From assembly GCA_945870505.1 (NCBI GenBank), contig CAMBSN010000022.1:1-37460 (forward strand): DNA of 37,460 nt, in the 5' to 3' direction. Shown here in pieces: positions 26,877 through 37,460 of the stretch. The position numbers and the translations under genes are program-made. The DNA is from Candidatus Kuenenia stuttgartensis (GTDB taxonomy: Bacteria; Planctomycetota; Planctomycetia; Pirellulales; UBA1268). Below the pieces are notes generated by a model. That model was not told the origin of the DNA, searched no databases, and saw only the letters and a program-made list of their open reading frames with translations. How positions within the stretch are numbered: the first letter of the stretch is position 1; each line of letters starts with the position of its first letter.

Positions 26877-27914
26877 TCAGCCCTGATTCAAAGTGGCCCG
26901 CCGTCCGGGCTTCCGACCGACGCCGTGGGGCGTGTGGACCACGTCCCACACGAGGCCGAGGCCCTCCATGCCGCGAATCACCCAGTAGGTAGGGTCGAGT
27001 TCCCACCACCGGTGCCCGTGGGCGGCCATCCGCTGGTAGGCGTGGTGGTTGTTGTGCCAGCCCTCGCCAAAGGCAAACAGTCCCACCCACCAGAGGTTGC
27101 GGGAATCGTCGGTCGTCTCATAGTTGCGGTAGCCCCACATATGGCTCGCCGAGTTCACGAACCAAGTGACGTGGAACACGATCACCATCCGCATGGCGAG
27201 CCCCCAGAGCAGCCACGAGATGCCGGTGAAGCGGTCATAGAGCAGCCAACCCGACGCCAGCAGCGCCCCGCCGATCAGAAAGTGCCACAGCAGAAACGTG
27301 TGGTGCAGGAAGACCACGCCCTTGTCCTTGACGAGGTCGGGCGCCCACCGCTTCGCATGGGCCTCAAGTTCACCAGGCGCATGGCCGGGAAACATCCAGA
27401 GGATGTGTGCCCAGAGGCCGCCGTCGCGGGGCGAGTGAGGGTCGCCCTCCTGGTCGCTGAACGCATGGTGCTTGCGGTGGTTGGCCACCCAGGCGACGGC
27501 CGAACCCTCGCCCGAAACACCCCCCAGCCACGCAAACAGAAACCGCATCGCTGGCGACGTCTGAAAACTGCCGTGCGTCAGCAGGCGATGGTAGCCAAGG
27601 CACACCCCCAGCCCCCCGGTAACCCAGTAGAGCGAGAGGCAAATCGCCAGGCCCGACCACGTGAAGTAGAAGGGCGCCGCCAGGGCCGCCAGGTGAATCG
27701 CGCCGATCCAGATCACCGCGGGCCAGTCGAGATCGGCCAACCAGTTGCTGACCCGCTCGAGCTCACGGCGAGGTTCCACGACCGGCTGCGACGTGTCGGC
27801 AAGAGGATCGTGGATGGCCGAACGGCCGAAGTCGTCGGCGACATCGGCCACGCTCGCACCACGGCGCTTGCGTTCGAGAACGGGGGCGTCCGAGGCGGAA
27901 GACTGGGGCGTCAT
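26877..27914 (-). CDS. Acyl-CoA/acyl-lipid delta-9-type fatty acid desaturase
   Basis: The 345-aa membrane di-iron desaturase starts at ATG 27914, with AAGGA 6 bases upstream. The three histidine boxes are H109-R-L-L-T-H114, H146-R-K-H-H150 and H287-N-N-H-H291, plus the additional N-S-A-S-H258 ligand typical of the delta-9 family. Hydrophobic segments occur at about 65-105, 200-225 and 232-255. An N-terminal extension of about 50 polar residues is poorly conserved. It likely introduces a double bond in membrane lipids. Electron donors are not encoded nearby. Regioselectivity cannot be proved from sequence alone. Confidence 0.92.
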   Translation of the reverse strand: MTPQSSASDAPVLERKRRGASVADVADDFGRSAIHDPLADTSQPVVEPRRELERVSNWLADLDWPAVIWIGAIHLAALAAPFYFTWSGLAICLSLYWVTGGLGVCLGYHRLLTHGSFQTSPAMRFLFAWLGGVSGEGSAVAWVANHRKHHAFSDQEGDPHSPRDGGLWAHILWMFPGHAPGELEAHAKRWAPDLVKDKGVVFLHHTFLLWHFLIGGALLASGWLLYDRFTGISWLLWGLAMRMVIVFHVTWFVNSASHMWGYRNYETTDDSRNLWWVGLFAFGEGWHNNHHAYQRMAAHGHRWWELDPTYWVIRGMEGLGLVWDVVHTPHGVGRKPGRRATLNQG

Positions 27915-28083
27915 CGGTAATCCTTTTTCACGGAGTCGGCCGTGGCCGCGGCATCGCGGGCCGCCCGTCGCATGGCGCTGCCCACTGCCGTCGTCATCGG
28001 CAACCGCCATACTCTGACGCGACCAGCCTTTTTTGTGCAGCCGGAAGCGGTCAGGAGTGAGTCGGATGCGTGTCAAAAACACG

Positions 28084-29355
28084 TCAAAACCCCTGGGGAC
28101 CCTCTCGTAAGGGGGGGTTCATGGGCCGCTGGGGCCCGTTCGCGGGAGTCGGCACAATCGACATCAGCCACGCCCCGGGGCCATCGGCCGGCACAAACGT
28201 GGAGGCGGGCGGCGACACCATCCAGGCGAAGCGTTCGAATGCGACGGGGGCGGCCGGAGGCATGAGGAGCAGCATGCCCTTCGATGCGGCGAGGCCATTC
28301 GCGATGCCACCCGGCCGGACCACCACCTTGCCGCCGTCGAGTTCGAGCGAGCACCCCGCGGCGTCAAAGGCTTGTGAACCTGCCGATGCCTGAAACGCCG
28401 GGCCCGGTCTGCAGCCCAGCGCGATCACGAGCCGGTCGAAGAGCGCCGCATCGATCCATCCCGGCCCGCAGTCGCACACGACCGCCGCATCCACCAGCCG
28501 TCCCTCCCGCCAAGCGAACCGGGTCACCGACATATCGACCGCCCCGGCCCCATTCGCCTGAACGGCGGCGCAGCAGCCGCCGAGATCGAGCGTGCCGATC
28601 CGTCCCGATGCCGAACCGCTCCAACCGGTGGTGTCGTGCACGGCACGCAGTTCGCCCACGGTCGTCGCCCGAGAGGCGATCGCGGCCGACGCCTCGGGGG
28701 GCAGGCCCGCCACGGTGGTGAGCACGGCCACGGGCAGCGGCCGGGAAAGACGCCCCTCCACCTCAAACCGCTCCGCGCTCGACTGCCCCTCGCCCTCGAG
28801 CGTTCGCACCGCGCGAATCTCGTCATCGCCATCGCCGCGGACGATGCGAATCGCCCGCGCGGGGCCCTGGCCAACGCACTCGATCCGCAGGTTCTCGCGC
28901 TGATCCTCACTGAGGTCGGCGCCGCCCCAGGTCACATCGGCCACCTCGATCACGCAGTTTCGCGGATGCCGGGCGTCGCTCCGGAGCCATTCGCGGGCCA
29001 GCGACCCGAGCATCGCGGCCGCGGCCGCATCGATCCGCGTGCCGCGGACGACGAGCCGGTCCTCGGTCGCGGCCGATTCAACCTCCACGGCGGGCAGTTC
29101 GAGCAGCGGCCGCCCTGCCGGTGACCGCACGACCACGCCGGTCGCCGCGATCACGCCAGGACGGGGATGGGCGATCGCCGCGACATCGAGCTGGAGGCCG
29201 ATGGCAGCCTGCCAGGCGGCCCGCACGGCGCTGCGATGCGCCACCGACCCGCGCTGCACCGCCCAGCCGGCAAGCAGCAGGCAGGGCACGAGCCCCGCGA
29301 CCACGAAGATCAGCCTCGTCAGCCGGATCCGTCCGGCCGACCGCTCGATGAACAT
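28084..29355 (-). CDS. Unknown membrane-anchored protein
   Basis: The 423-aa protein is not recognised. A single N-terminal membrane helix (about 13-33) is followed by a large, probably periplasmic region rich in Ala, Val and Gly with alternating beta-strand-like stretches. Four Cys residues cluster in two pairs (GGCCAAV and VCDCG). The layout, with an anchor followed by repeated beta segments such as V-E-V-E-S-A-A-T-E-D-R-L-V-V-R-G-T-R-I-D, faintly recalls AsmA-type proteins, but no motif supports this. GGAGG lies about 7 bases before the ATG, so it is probably translated. It sits between aroC's 3' end side and the desaturase gene, all on the same strand. Confidence 0.75.
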   Translation of the reverse strand: MFIERSAGRIRLTRLIFVVAGLVPCLLLAGWAVQRGSVAHRSAVRAAWQAAIGLQLDVAAIAHPRPGVIAATGVVVRSPAGRPLLELPAVEVESAATEDRLVVRGTRIDAAAAAMLGSLAREWLRSDARHPRNCVIEVADVTWGGADLSEDQRENLRIECVGQGPARAIRIVRGDGDDEIRAVRTLEGEGQSSAERFEVEGRLSRPLPVAVLTTVAGLPPEASAAIASRATTVGELRAVHDTTGWSGSASGRIGTLDLGGCCAAVQANGAGAVDMSVTRFAWREGRLVDAAVVCDCGPGWIDAALFDRLVIALGCRPGPAFQASAGSQAFDAAGCSLELDGGKVVVRPGGIANGLAASKGMLLLMPPAAPVAFERFAWMVSPPASTFVPADGPGAWLMSIVPTPANGPQRPMNPPLREGPQGF

Positions 29356-29390
29356 CCCTGTCCTCCCGTGGCCCGGTCCGTGGGGCTCCC

Positions 29391-30530
29391 TCAGCGGTTC
29401 CGGGCCAGCTGGTGGTAGAGGTCCCAGCGGGCCTTCATCTCCTCGACACTGTCGCCACCAAACTTGTCGACCAGAGCCACGGCCACCTCAAACGCGACCA
29501 CGCTCTCCACGATCACGCTTGCAGCACTGACGGCACAGACGTCGCTCCGCTCGTAGGCGGCGTCTTCAGGGTGCTTCGTGCGGAGGTTCACCGAGCCGAG
29601 TGGCTTGCGGAGTGTGCTGATCGGCTTCATCGCCGCGCGGACGACCAGCGGCTGGCCGTTGGTCATCCCCGCCTCGAGGCCGCCGGCATTGTTGGTGGGC
29701 CGCGTGAAGCCGAGCGTGTGGGTGTCGCGGGCCGCGGCGTCGAAGCCGATTGGGTCATGCACCTCGGAGCCGCGGCGTCGAGCCGCCTCGAAGCCCATGC
29801 CAATCTCCACGCCCTTGATCGCCTGAACTGCCATCACAGCCTGGGCGAGACGGCCGTCGAGCTTGCGGTCCCACTGCGCATGAGTGCCGAGGCCGACCGG
29901 CAGGCCGTCCACATGCACCTCGACGATCCCGCCGAGCGTGTCCCCCTCCTTGCCGATCGTGTCGATCAGCACCGTGACCTCGGAATCGCGCTCAGGATGC
30001 AGCGAGTAGATCTCGCTCGAATCGCGGATGCCGCGGAGATCAGCGAGCGAGCCGGCGCGGCCACCGAGCACGACGGGCCCGAGTTCGGTCACCCAGCCGG
30101 CCACCTCGATGCCAAACACGGAGAGCAACTGCCGGGCGAGGCCGCCCGCGGCGACGCGGGCCGCCGTCTCGCGGGCGCTGGCCCGCTCGAGCACGGCGCG
30201 GACGCCACCGAGATGCTTGATCGATCCAGGCAGGTCGGCATGGCCGGGCCGCGGACGCTCGACCTCCTCGAGCCGTTCCAGCTTGTAATCTTTGTTCACC
30301 ACCTCGAGCGCCAGCGGGCTGCCGAGCGTGATGCCCCGCCAGAGGCCGGAGAGGAAGGTCACCGTGTCGGTCTCGATCCGCTGGCGGCCGCCGCGGCCGT
30401 AGCCTCCCTGCCGCCGCTTCAGTTCGTGGTCGATCGCGGCCGTGTCAACGGTGAGTCCGGCGGGAAAGCCGTCCACGAGCGCGACGAGCGCGGGGCCGTG
30501 GGATTCGCCGGCGGTCCAGTAGCGAAGCAT
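29391..30530 (-). CDS. aroC: Chorismate synthase
   Basis: The 379-aa FMN-dependent enzyme turns EPSP into chorismate, the last shikimate step. Signature G-E-S-H-G-P-A-L-V (8-16), H-P-G-H-A-like R-P-G-H-A-D and the R-x-S-A-R-E-T-A-A-R-V-A segment are present. The C-terminal G-M-T-N-G-Q-P and D-V-C-A-V-S-A-A-S-V-I-V-E motifs are conserved. The start is the ATG before LRYWTAGESHG. It lies about 120 bases after purC and 36 bases before the unknown membrane protein. Confidence 0.97.
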   Translation of the reverse strand: MLRYWTAGESHGPALVALVDGFPAGLTVDTAAIDHELKRRQGGYGRGGRQRIETDTVTFLSGLWRGITLGSPLALEVVNKDYKLERLEEVERPRPGHADLPGSIKHLGGVRAVLERASARETAARVAAGGLARQLLSVFGIEVAGWVTELGPVVLGGRAGSLADLRGIRDSSEIYSLHPERDSEVTVLIDTIGKEGDTLGGIVEVHVDGLPVGLGTHAQWDRKLDGRLAQAVMAVQAIKGVEIGMGFEAARRRGSEVHDPIGFDAAARDTHTLGFTRPTNNAGGLEAGMTNGQPLVVRAAMKPISTLRKPLGSVNLRTKHPEDAAYERSDVCAVSAASVIVESVVAFEVAVALVDKFGGDSVEEMKARWDLYHQLARNR

Positions 30531-30620
30531 CGAGTGGGGTCCGAAAAGGCCAAGTCTCAAGGCACGGAAAGACCAGCCGATTCTAGTTGCGCGTCCGGGG
30601 TGTCCCTAGAGCGGTTCGCC

Positions 30621-30656
30621 CCGGCGTGAAAGCCGGCCTGGCAGCGAAGTCAGGCC
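30621..30656 (-). terminator. Paired hairpins at the purC 3' end
   Basis: CCGGC/GCCGG (30621-30625/30632-30636) and GGCCTG/CAGGCC (30635-30640/30651-30656) can form alternative stems spanning the purC stop codon (30652-30650). The complement contains GGCCGGCTTTCACG, related to family C. No T-tract is visible, so termination is only possible, not shown. Confidence 0.3.
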
Positions 30657-31585
30657 ACGCCTTCGGGCAGGGAGCCGGTGAGGAGGCGGCAGGCTTCGAG
30701 GTATTTGTCGCGGGTCTTGGCGACCACGTCGGCCGGCAGGGCAGGGGGCTCGCTCGCCTTGTCCCAACCACTAGCCTCGAGCCAGTCGCGGACGAACTGC
30801 TTGTCGAACGACTCAGGCACGCGGCCTGAGCCGGCAGCGTCGGCCGGCCAGAATCTGGAACTATCGGGCGTGAGCACCTCGTCCACGAGGATCACCGTGC
30901 CGTCGGGAAGGCGGCCCCACTCGAACTTCGTGTCGGCGACCACGATCCTGCGCAGCGCCGCGTGGGCCGCGCCCCGCGAGTAAACGGCGAGGCTCTTGTC
31001 GCGAAGCGTGGCGGCGAGGTCGCCGCCGATCTGCTTGGTCATCACCGCGAAAGAGACGTTTTCGTCGTGGCCGCTCTCGGCCTTCGTGGCGGGCGTGAAG
31101 ATCGTCTCGGGCAGCCGGCCGCCGGCAGCGAGCCCCGCCGGAAGCGGTTCGCCACAGACCGTGCCGCGCTGCCGGTATTCCGCGAGCCCCGATCCTGCGA
31201 GCCAGCCGCGGACCACGCACTCGAACGGGATCACCTCGGCTCGCTTCACGAGCATGGTGCGGCCACGGAGCGGCTCGCGGTCGATCGTCGCTGGCAGATC
31301 CATCGCATCCACGTCCGTAGTGATCAGGTGATGCGCTACCGGATTGGGCCCACGCGAGAGCAGGTCGAACCAAAACGCGGAGATCGCGGTGAGCACGCGG
31401 CCCTTGTCGGGGATCGGCGTGGGCAGGATCCAGTCGAAGGCGCTGATCCGATCGGTGCTCACGATCAGCATCGCGTCGCCGTGCCGTCCGCCCGAGAGCC
31501 GATAGCAGTCGCGAACCTTGCCGCGGATGACGGGCCCGAGCGGGAGATCGGTGCGGACGACGGGATCGCGTGGGGAGGTAGTCAT
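30650..31585 (-). CDS. purC: SAICAR synthetase (phosphoribosylaminoimidazole-succinocarboxamide synthase)
   Basis: The 311-aa enzyme joins CAIR and aspartate with ATP in purine synthesis. It shows G-K-V-R-D-C-Y (about 22-28), S-T-D-R-I-S-A-F-D (about 43-51), E-C-V-V-R-G-W-L-A-G-S-G and D-T-K-F-E-W-G. The length fits the longer form of the family (about 300 aa) rather than the short 240-aa bacterial form. It starts at ATG 31585. Downstream is aroC; upstream is a 600-bp repeat-rich gap. Confidence 0.96.
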   Translation of the reverse strand: MTTSPRDPVVRTDLPLGPVIRGKVRDCYRLSGGRHGDAMLIVSTDRISAFDWILPTPIPDKGRVLTAISAFWFDLLSRGPNPVAHHLITTDVDAMDLPATIDREPLRGRTMLVKRAEVIPFECVVRGWLAGSGLAEYRQRGTVCGEPLPAGLAAGGRLPETIFTPATKAESGHDENVSFAVMTKQIGGDLAATLRDKSLAVYSRGAAHAALRRIVVADTKFEWGRLPDGTVILVDEVLTPDSSRFWPADAAGSGRVPESFDKQFVRDWLEASGWDKASEPPALPADVVAKTRDKYLEACRLLTGSLPEGVA

Positions 31586-31690
31586 GTGAGTGTTGTACGC
31601 GGCCCGGAAGGCCCCGAGAATCCCCGCAGATCGCACCCGTCATGAAGCCCAATCGCGCCAGCGATGGGGATCGTGGGTGCCGCGCCGCGA

Positions 31691-31823
31691 GGGACTGCCC
31701 ACGCCCCGTCACCGGACGTTCGCCTCGGCCCTCCAGGCCTGAGCTCACTCGGATGTCGCCTGCGCTTCGCCATCCTGGCTTCGCTTGTCGACATACGCCG
31801 GCTCCCGGGGCATGGGCAGCCCC
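31691..31823 (-). repeat. Family A structured repeat, copy A3
   Basis: The element is read on the minus strand: left arm GGGGCTGCCCATGCCCC (31823-31807) and right arm GGGGCGTGGGCAGTCCC (31707-31691). Both imperfect positions are G.U pairs on this strand and would be A.C on the other. The internal hairpin keeps the 9-5-9 geometry with loop TGGAG, but two central pairs do not match. It faces A4 head to head 107 bases away, in the 31586-32186 gap between purC and dnaE2; the rest of that gap holds only A4 and a family B palindrome. Confidence 0.83.
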
Positions 31824-31930
31824 TCGCTCCGTGATATCTCACATGCGGTCCCATGCGATTCGGGCAGGGCGTAGCGGCCGGCCTCATAGATGCCCCCGTC
31901 CAGCGTCACATGCGAGCGGTGATTCAGCGA

Positions 31931-32060
31931 GGGGCTGCCCGTGCCCAAGAGCCGGGCTATGGGAGCAAGCGCAGCCAGGATGGCGAAGCGCAGCGGACAT
32001 GCAGGGAGCGTCGGGCACGATGCCCGACGCGAACGTCCGGCGATGGGCATGGGCAGCCCC
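31931..32060 (+). repeat. Family A structured repeat, copy A4
   Basis: The arms are GGGGCTGCCCGTGCCCA (31931-31947) and TGGGCATGGGCAGCCCC (32044-32060). The last pair is A-T where A1 has C-G, and one pair is G.U. Internally a GCC-AGGAT-GGC hairpin is followed by a perfect 9-bp stem GCGTCGGGC/GCCCGACGC (32008-32016/32022-32030) with loop ACGAT, then GAACGTCCGG. Confidence 0.87.
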
Positions 32061-32085
32061 GAGCCCAACGCGAACCGGGAACACA

Positions 32086-32104
32086 CACAGGTTGAAAACC
32101 TGTG
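32086..32104. repeat. Family B palindrome following A4
   Basis: CACAGGTTGAAAACCTGTG begins 25 bases after A4 ends; CTACGAG follows. The linker GCGAACCGGGAACACA resembles the linkers after A1 and A5. Confidence 0.85.
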
Positions 32105-32186
32105 CTACGAGAGGCCCCGAGCCTCATGAACGCCCCCGGTTCACGCATGAGCCGTATCACCTGTCCGCGGCGTGAGGCGAGGCTTA

Positions 32187-35576
<3,390 letters not shown>

Positions 35577-35633
35577 GATGGTGTTCCTTTCGAGTTGTGT
35601 GTGGGGAGGGAGTCACGACAGACGCGAGCCCGA

Positions 35634-35682
35634 TGCGAATCGGAAAGGCACACAGGTTGACAACCTGTGCTACGAGGAGAGG
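35634..35682. repeat. Left 49-bp direct repeat carrying a family B palindrome
   Basis: The segment from TGCGAATCGG to GAGGAGAGG contains CACAGGTTGACAACCTGTG at 35651-35669. It recurs at 35828-35876 with one mismatch (48 of 49 identical). The two copies flank A5 in the dnaE2-imuB gap. Confidence 0.92.
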
Positions 35683-35688
35683 CAGCGA

Positions 35689-35819
35689 GGGGCTGCTCGT
35701 GCCCGGGAGCCGGGCTATGGGAGCAAGCGAAGCCAGGATGGCGAAGCGCAGCGGACATGCAGTGAGCGGATGCCACGACGGCATCCGCGAACGTCCGGCG
35801 ACGGGGCATGGGCAGCCCC
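35689..35819 (+). repeat. Family A structured repeat, copy A5
   Basis: The arms are GGGGCTGCTCGTGCCC (35689-35704) and GGGCATGGGCAGCCCC (35804-35819). Both imperfect pairs are G.U on the plus strand. Internally there is a GCC-AGGAT-GGC hairpin and a perfect 9-bp stem GCGGATGCC/GGCATCCGC (35766-35774/35780-35788) with loop ACGAC, then GAACGTCCGG. The element strand is opposite to imuB and dnaE2. Confidence 0.88.
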
Positions 35820-35827
35820 GAGCGCAG

Positions 35828-35876
35828 TGCGAATCGGGAAGGCACACAGGTTGACAACCTGTGCTACGAGGAGAGG
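35828..35876. repeat. Right 49-bp direct repeat carrying a family B palindrome
   Basis: Second copy of the segment at 35634-35682, with its palindrome at 35845-35863. It ends 6 bases before the imuB stop codon, so imuB mRNA would end in or near this structure if it acts as a 3' signal. Confidence 0.92.
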
Positions 35877-35882
35877 TGGCCC

Positions 35883-37460
35883 TCATGCGAACATCCCGTG
35901 CAGAAACCAGCTGCCGTCCCTGAGCCGGCGAAACAACCAGAATCGCTCTCCAGAATCCGTCTCCACCACGTAGTAGTCGCGGCGAACCGTCGGGCCCCGC
36001 CACCACGCTGTCTCGATTCGCTCAGGACCGTGGGCCTGCACGATGCGATGCAGCACGTCGCCAAGCCGAAACCGTGCGGGCGGACCATCGGGCGCAACCG
36101 CCATCACCTCGCCTTCCGGTCCGTTGAGCGGCACCGGCCTGGGTGGCATCCAGATCGGCCGCCGGCTGGCGGGCACGGGCCGCGGCACCGCATAGCCGCG
36201 GGCGCCCGAACGGCTCACGCGATCGCGGGGAGCACGACCGCCGTCTCGTGCCGCCGGCTGCCGTGGCCGAGCCGGCGGCGGCCGTCCGTTCGGCGGCGCT
36301 GCAATCCACGCATGCTCGGGCTGAGCGTCGCCCACCGCCTGCGGCTCGCACACCGCCGCGCGGCCGAGCCTGCCGGCGAGCCGGTCGAGCAGCATCGCCA
36401 CTTCCGCATCGGCATCCGATGACTCCAGACCGCCGACACCGCCACCAAACAGGAGCCGCTGCCGGCACGCCACGGGGCCTGCCGCGATCACCTCCACGGC
36501 TACGCCGTCGATCTCCGCCGGCGGCCGCTGCCGCCCCAACCGGAGCCGCACGAGCTCGACGAGATGCTGCCGCGACGCCGTCGGCCGAAACAGGCCCACG
36601 TCGATCACCGTCGGCGCCGCCGCCACTCGCGCTGAATGCTCCAGTCGCAGCTGAAGGGCAAGCACACCCTCGCCGCGGGCGACGAGCGGCGTGAGGCAAC
36701 GGCCAAGCAAGCCTTCGATCAGGCCGAGGAGCTGCTGCTCGTCGAGGTCGGCCGTCCGCACTGGGAAATCGAAGGAGTGCGACTCCTGCGGCAAGGCCTC
36801 GCCGCCGGGAGGCACCACCGGCTCGGCGACCGTGCCGCGAAACTCCGCCAGCCGCCGGCAGAGCAGGGGAGGGAACCGAGACGCCAGGCTTCTGGCCGGG
36901 ATCGCAAGTGCGCCGCCAATCGTGTCGATCCCCACCTCGGCGATCGCACTGGCCGTGGCCGCGTCGATCCGCAGGGCCGACACCGGCAGATCGGCGAGCA
37001 GTGTCGATGCCTCGCCACGCGGCACCACGGCCCAGCGGCGGTGACGCCGCGATGCCAGCCGAACGCCGTGCGATGAGCCTTCCACGGCCCGCCTCACAAC
37101 CAGCGGCGCGGCCTGGTGAAGCAGCTGCGCGACGGCATCAGTGTGATGGGCCGCAGTCCAGGCCGCAGCGGGCGTGTCGGCGATGGCAGCCCGTGCATGC
37201 ACACCGCGGGCGGCGAGCGTCCACACGACCGTGCGGGCGAGCGACTCCTCGCCGCCGAAGAATCCAGCTGTGCCCGTGATATCGAGGTGCAGGCACTCGG
37301 GTGCGCCATCGGCCACCTCCTCGAGGCCCACCGTCGGCGAAAACCGTCGGCACCACCGCGCGAGCCGTTCGAGCGACTCGCGATCGGCAACCGAGTCGTC
37401 GGGCTCCACCTCGGCGACGTGGCAGGCCCGCGAGCCATGCGCCACCGCGAGCACGGCCAT
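35883..37460 (-). CDS. imuB: ImuB, Y-family polymerase-like mutasome protein (5'-truncated by the window edge)
   Basis: 525 residues are visible and the frame is open to the right edge. ImuB acts as the hub linking the beta clamp, ImuA and DnaE2 in SOS mutagenesis. The visible part begins within the palm: L-A-R-W-C-R-R-F-S-P-T-V-G and L-H-L-D-I-T-G-T-A-G-F-F-G-G-E-E, typical of ImuB. The C-terminus has R-D-Y-Y-V-V-E-T-D-S-G-E-R-F-W-L-F-R and ends W-F-L-H-G-M-F-A, as in the family. About 70 N-terminal residues are expected beyond the edge; the ATG at 37460 is probably internal. Loss of catalytic acids, usual in ImuB, cannot be fully judged. A Pro/Arg-rich low-complexity linker (about 380-440) precedes the C-terminal segment. 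Confidence 0.92.
   Translation of the reverse strand: MAVLAVAHGSRACHVAEVEPDDSVADRESLERLARWCRRFSPTVGLEEVADGAPECLHLDITGTAGFFGGEESLARTVVWTLAARGVHARAAIADTPAAAWTAAHHTDAVAQLLHQAAPLVVRRAVEGSSHGVRLASRRHRRWAVVPRGEASTLLADLPVSALRIDAATASAIAEVGIDTIGGALAIPARSLASRFPPLLCRRLAEFRGTVAEPVVPPGGEALPQESHSFDFPVRTADLDEQQLLGLIEGLLGRCLTPLVARGEGVLALQLRLEHSARVAAAPTVIDVGLFRPTASRQHLVELVRLRLGRQRPPAEIDGVAVEVIAAGPVACRQRLLFGGGVGGLESSDADAEVAMLLDRLAGRLGRAAVCEPQAVGDAQPEHAWIAAPPNGRPPPARPRQPAARDGGRAPRDRVSRSGARGYAVPRPVPASRRPIWMPPRPVPLNGPEGEVMAVAPDGPPARFRLGDVLHRIVQAHGPERIETAWWRGPTVRRDYYVVETDSGERFWLFRRLRDGSWFLHGMFA

Noticed and set aside
35597-35854. Possible small proteins read from the family A and B repeats
   Set aside because: Frames through the different copies are not kept in phase and lack ribosome sites; palindromic structure explains the similarity better.

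Overview
The window is GC-rich, densely coded DNA from a bacterium that looks like a member of the Planctomycetota (probably a Pirellula-like lineage). This is an inference from gene content: a fused type I dehydroquinase-shikimate dehydrogenase, an F-type ATP synthase operon with two small membrane genes in front, an imuB-dnaE2 mutagenesis cassette, many GTG starts, and abundant short palindromic intergenic repeats. No 16S rRNA or other decisive marker is present.

Layout. 1-488: the start of an FHA-domain gene running off the left edge, a tRNA-Gln(CUG), and a repeat-rich leader. 489-1568: a receiver-domain adenylate cyclase. 1858-2958 (-): CorA, divergent from 3023-11460 (+), the complete ATP synthase operon atpZ-atpI-atpB-atpE-atpF-atpH-atpA-atpG-atpD-atpC. 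Nearly everything after this lies on the minus strand: an orphan BMP-type binding protein, serine acetyltransferase (cysE), hisA-hisH, an OmpA-type lipoprotein, a prepilin-peptidase-like protein coupled to aroK, then aroDE, mutL, an NtrC/NtrB-type two-component pair, pnp-rpsO, a fatty acid desaturase, an unknown membrane-anchored protein, aroC, purC, dnaE2 and a 5'-truncated imuB at the right edge.

How the genes work together. The ATP synthase operon encodes every F0 and F1 subunit. aroDE, aroK and aroC supply four successive shikimate-pathway activities (dehydroquinase, shikimate dehydrogenase, shikimate kinase, chorismate synthase). hisH would pair with a HisF encoded elsewhere, and HisA makes HisF's substrate. 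rpsO-pnp is the conserved S15-PNPase pair. ImuB and DnaE2 form the translesion mutasome; ImuA, and possibly a LexA-type regulator, would be expected beyond the right edge.

The most unusual content lies between the genes. Family A is a roughly 130-bp element present five times. It has 16-18 bp terminal inverted repeats that vary by compensatory changes, and an internal hairpin whose arms differ in sequence between copies while its 9-5-9 geometry is kept. All five wobble positions in the terminal stems are G.U on one strand only, which suggests selection on a single-stranded folded form. Family B is a 19-bp palindrome (CACAGGTTNNNAACCTGTG) with 13 copies including a compensated variant. It follows A at a fixed distance in three places, forms a 29-bp-period array after atpC, and flanks an A element as 49-bp direct repeats between imuB and dnaE2. 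Two smaller repeat families (C and D) are also present. No transposase was found in the window.
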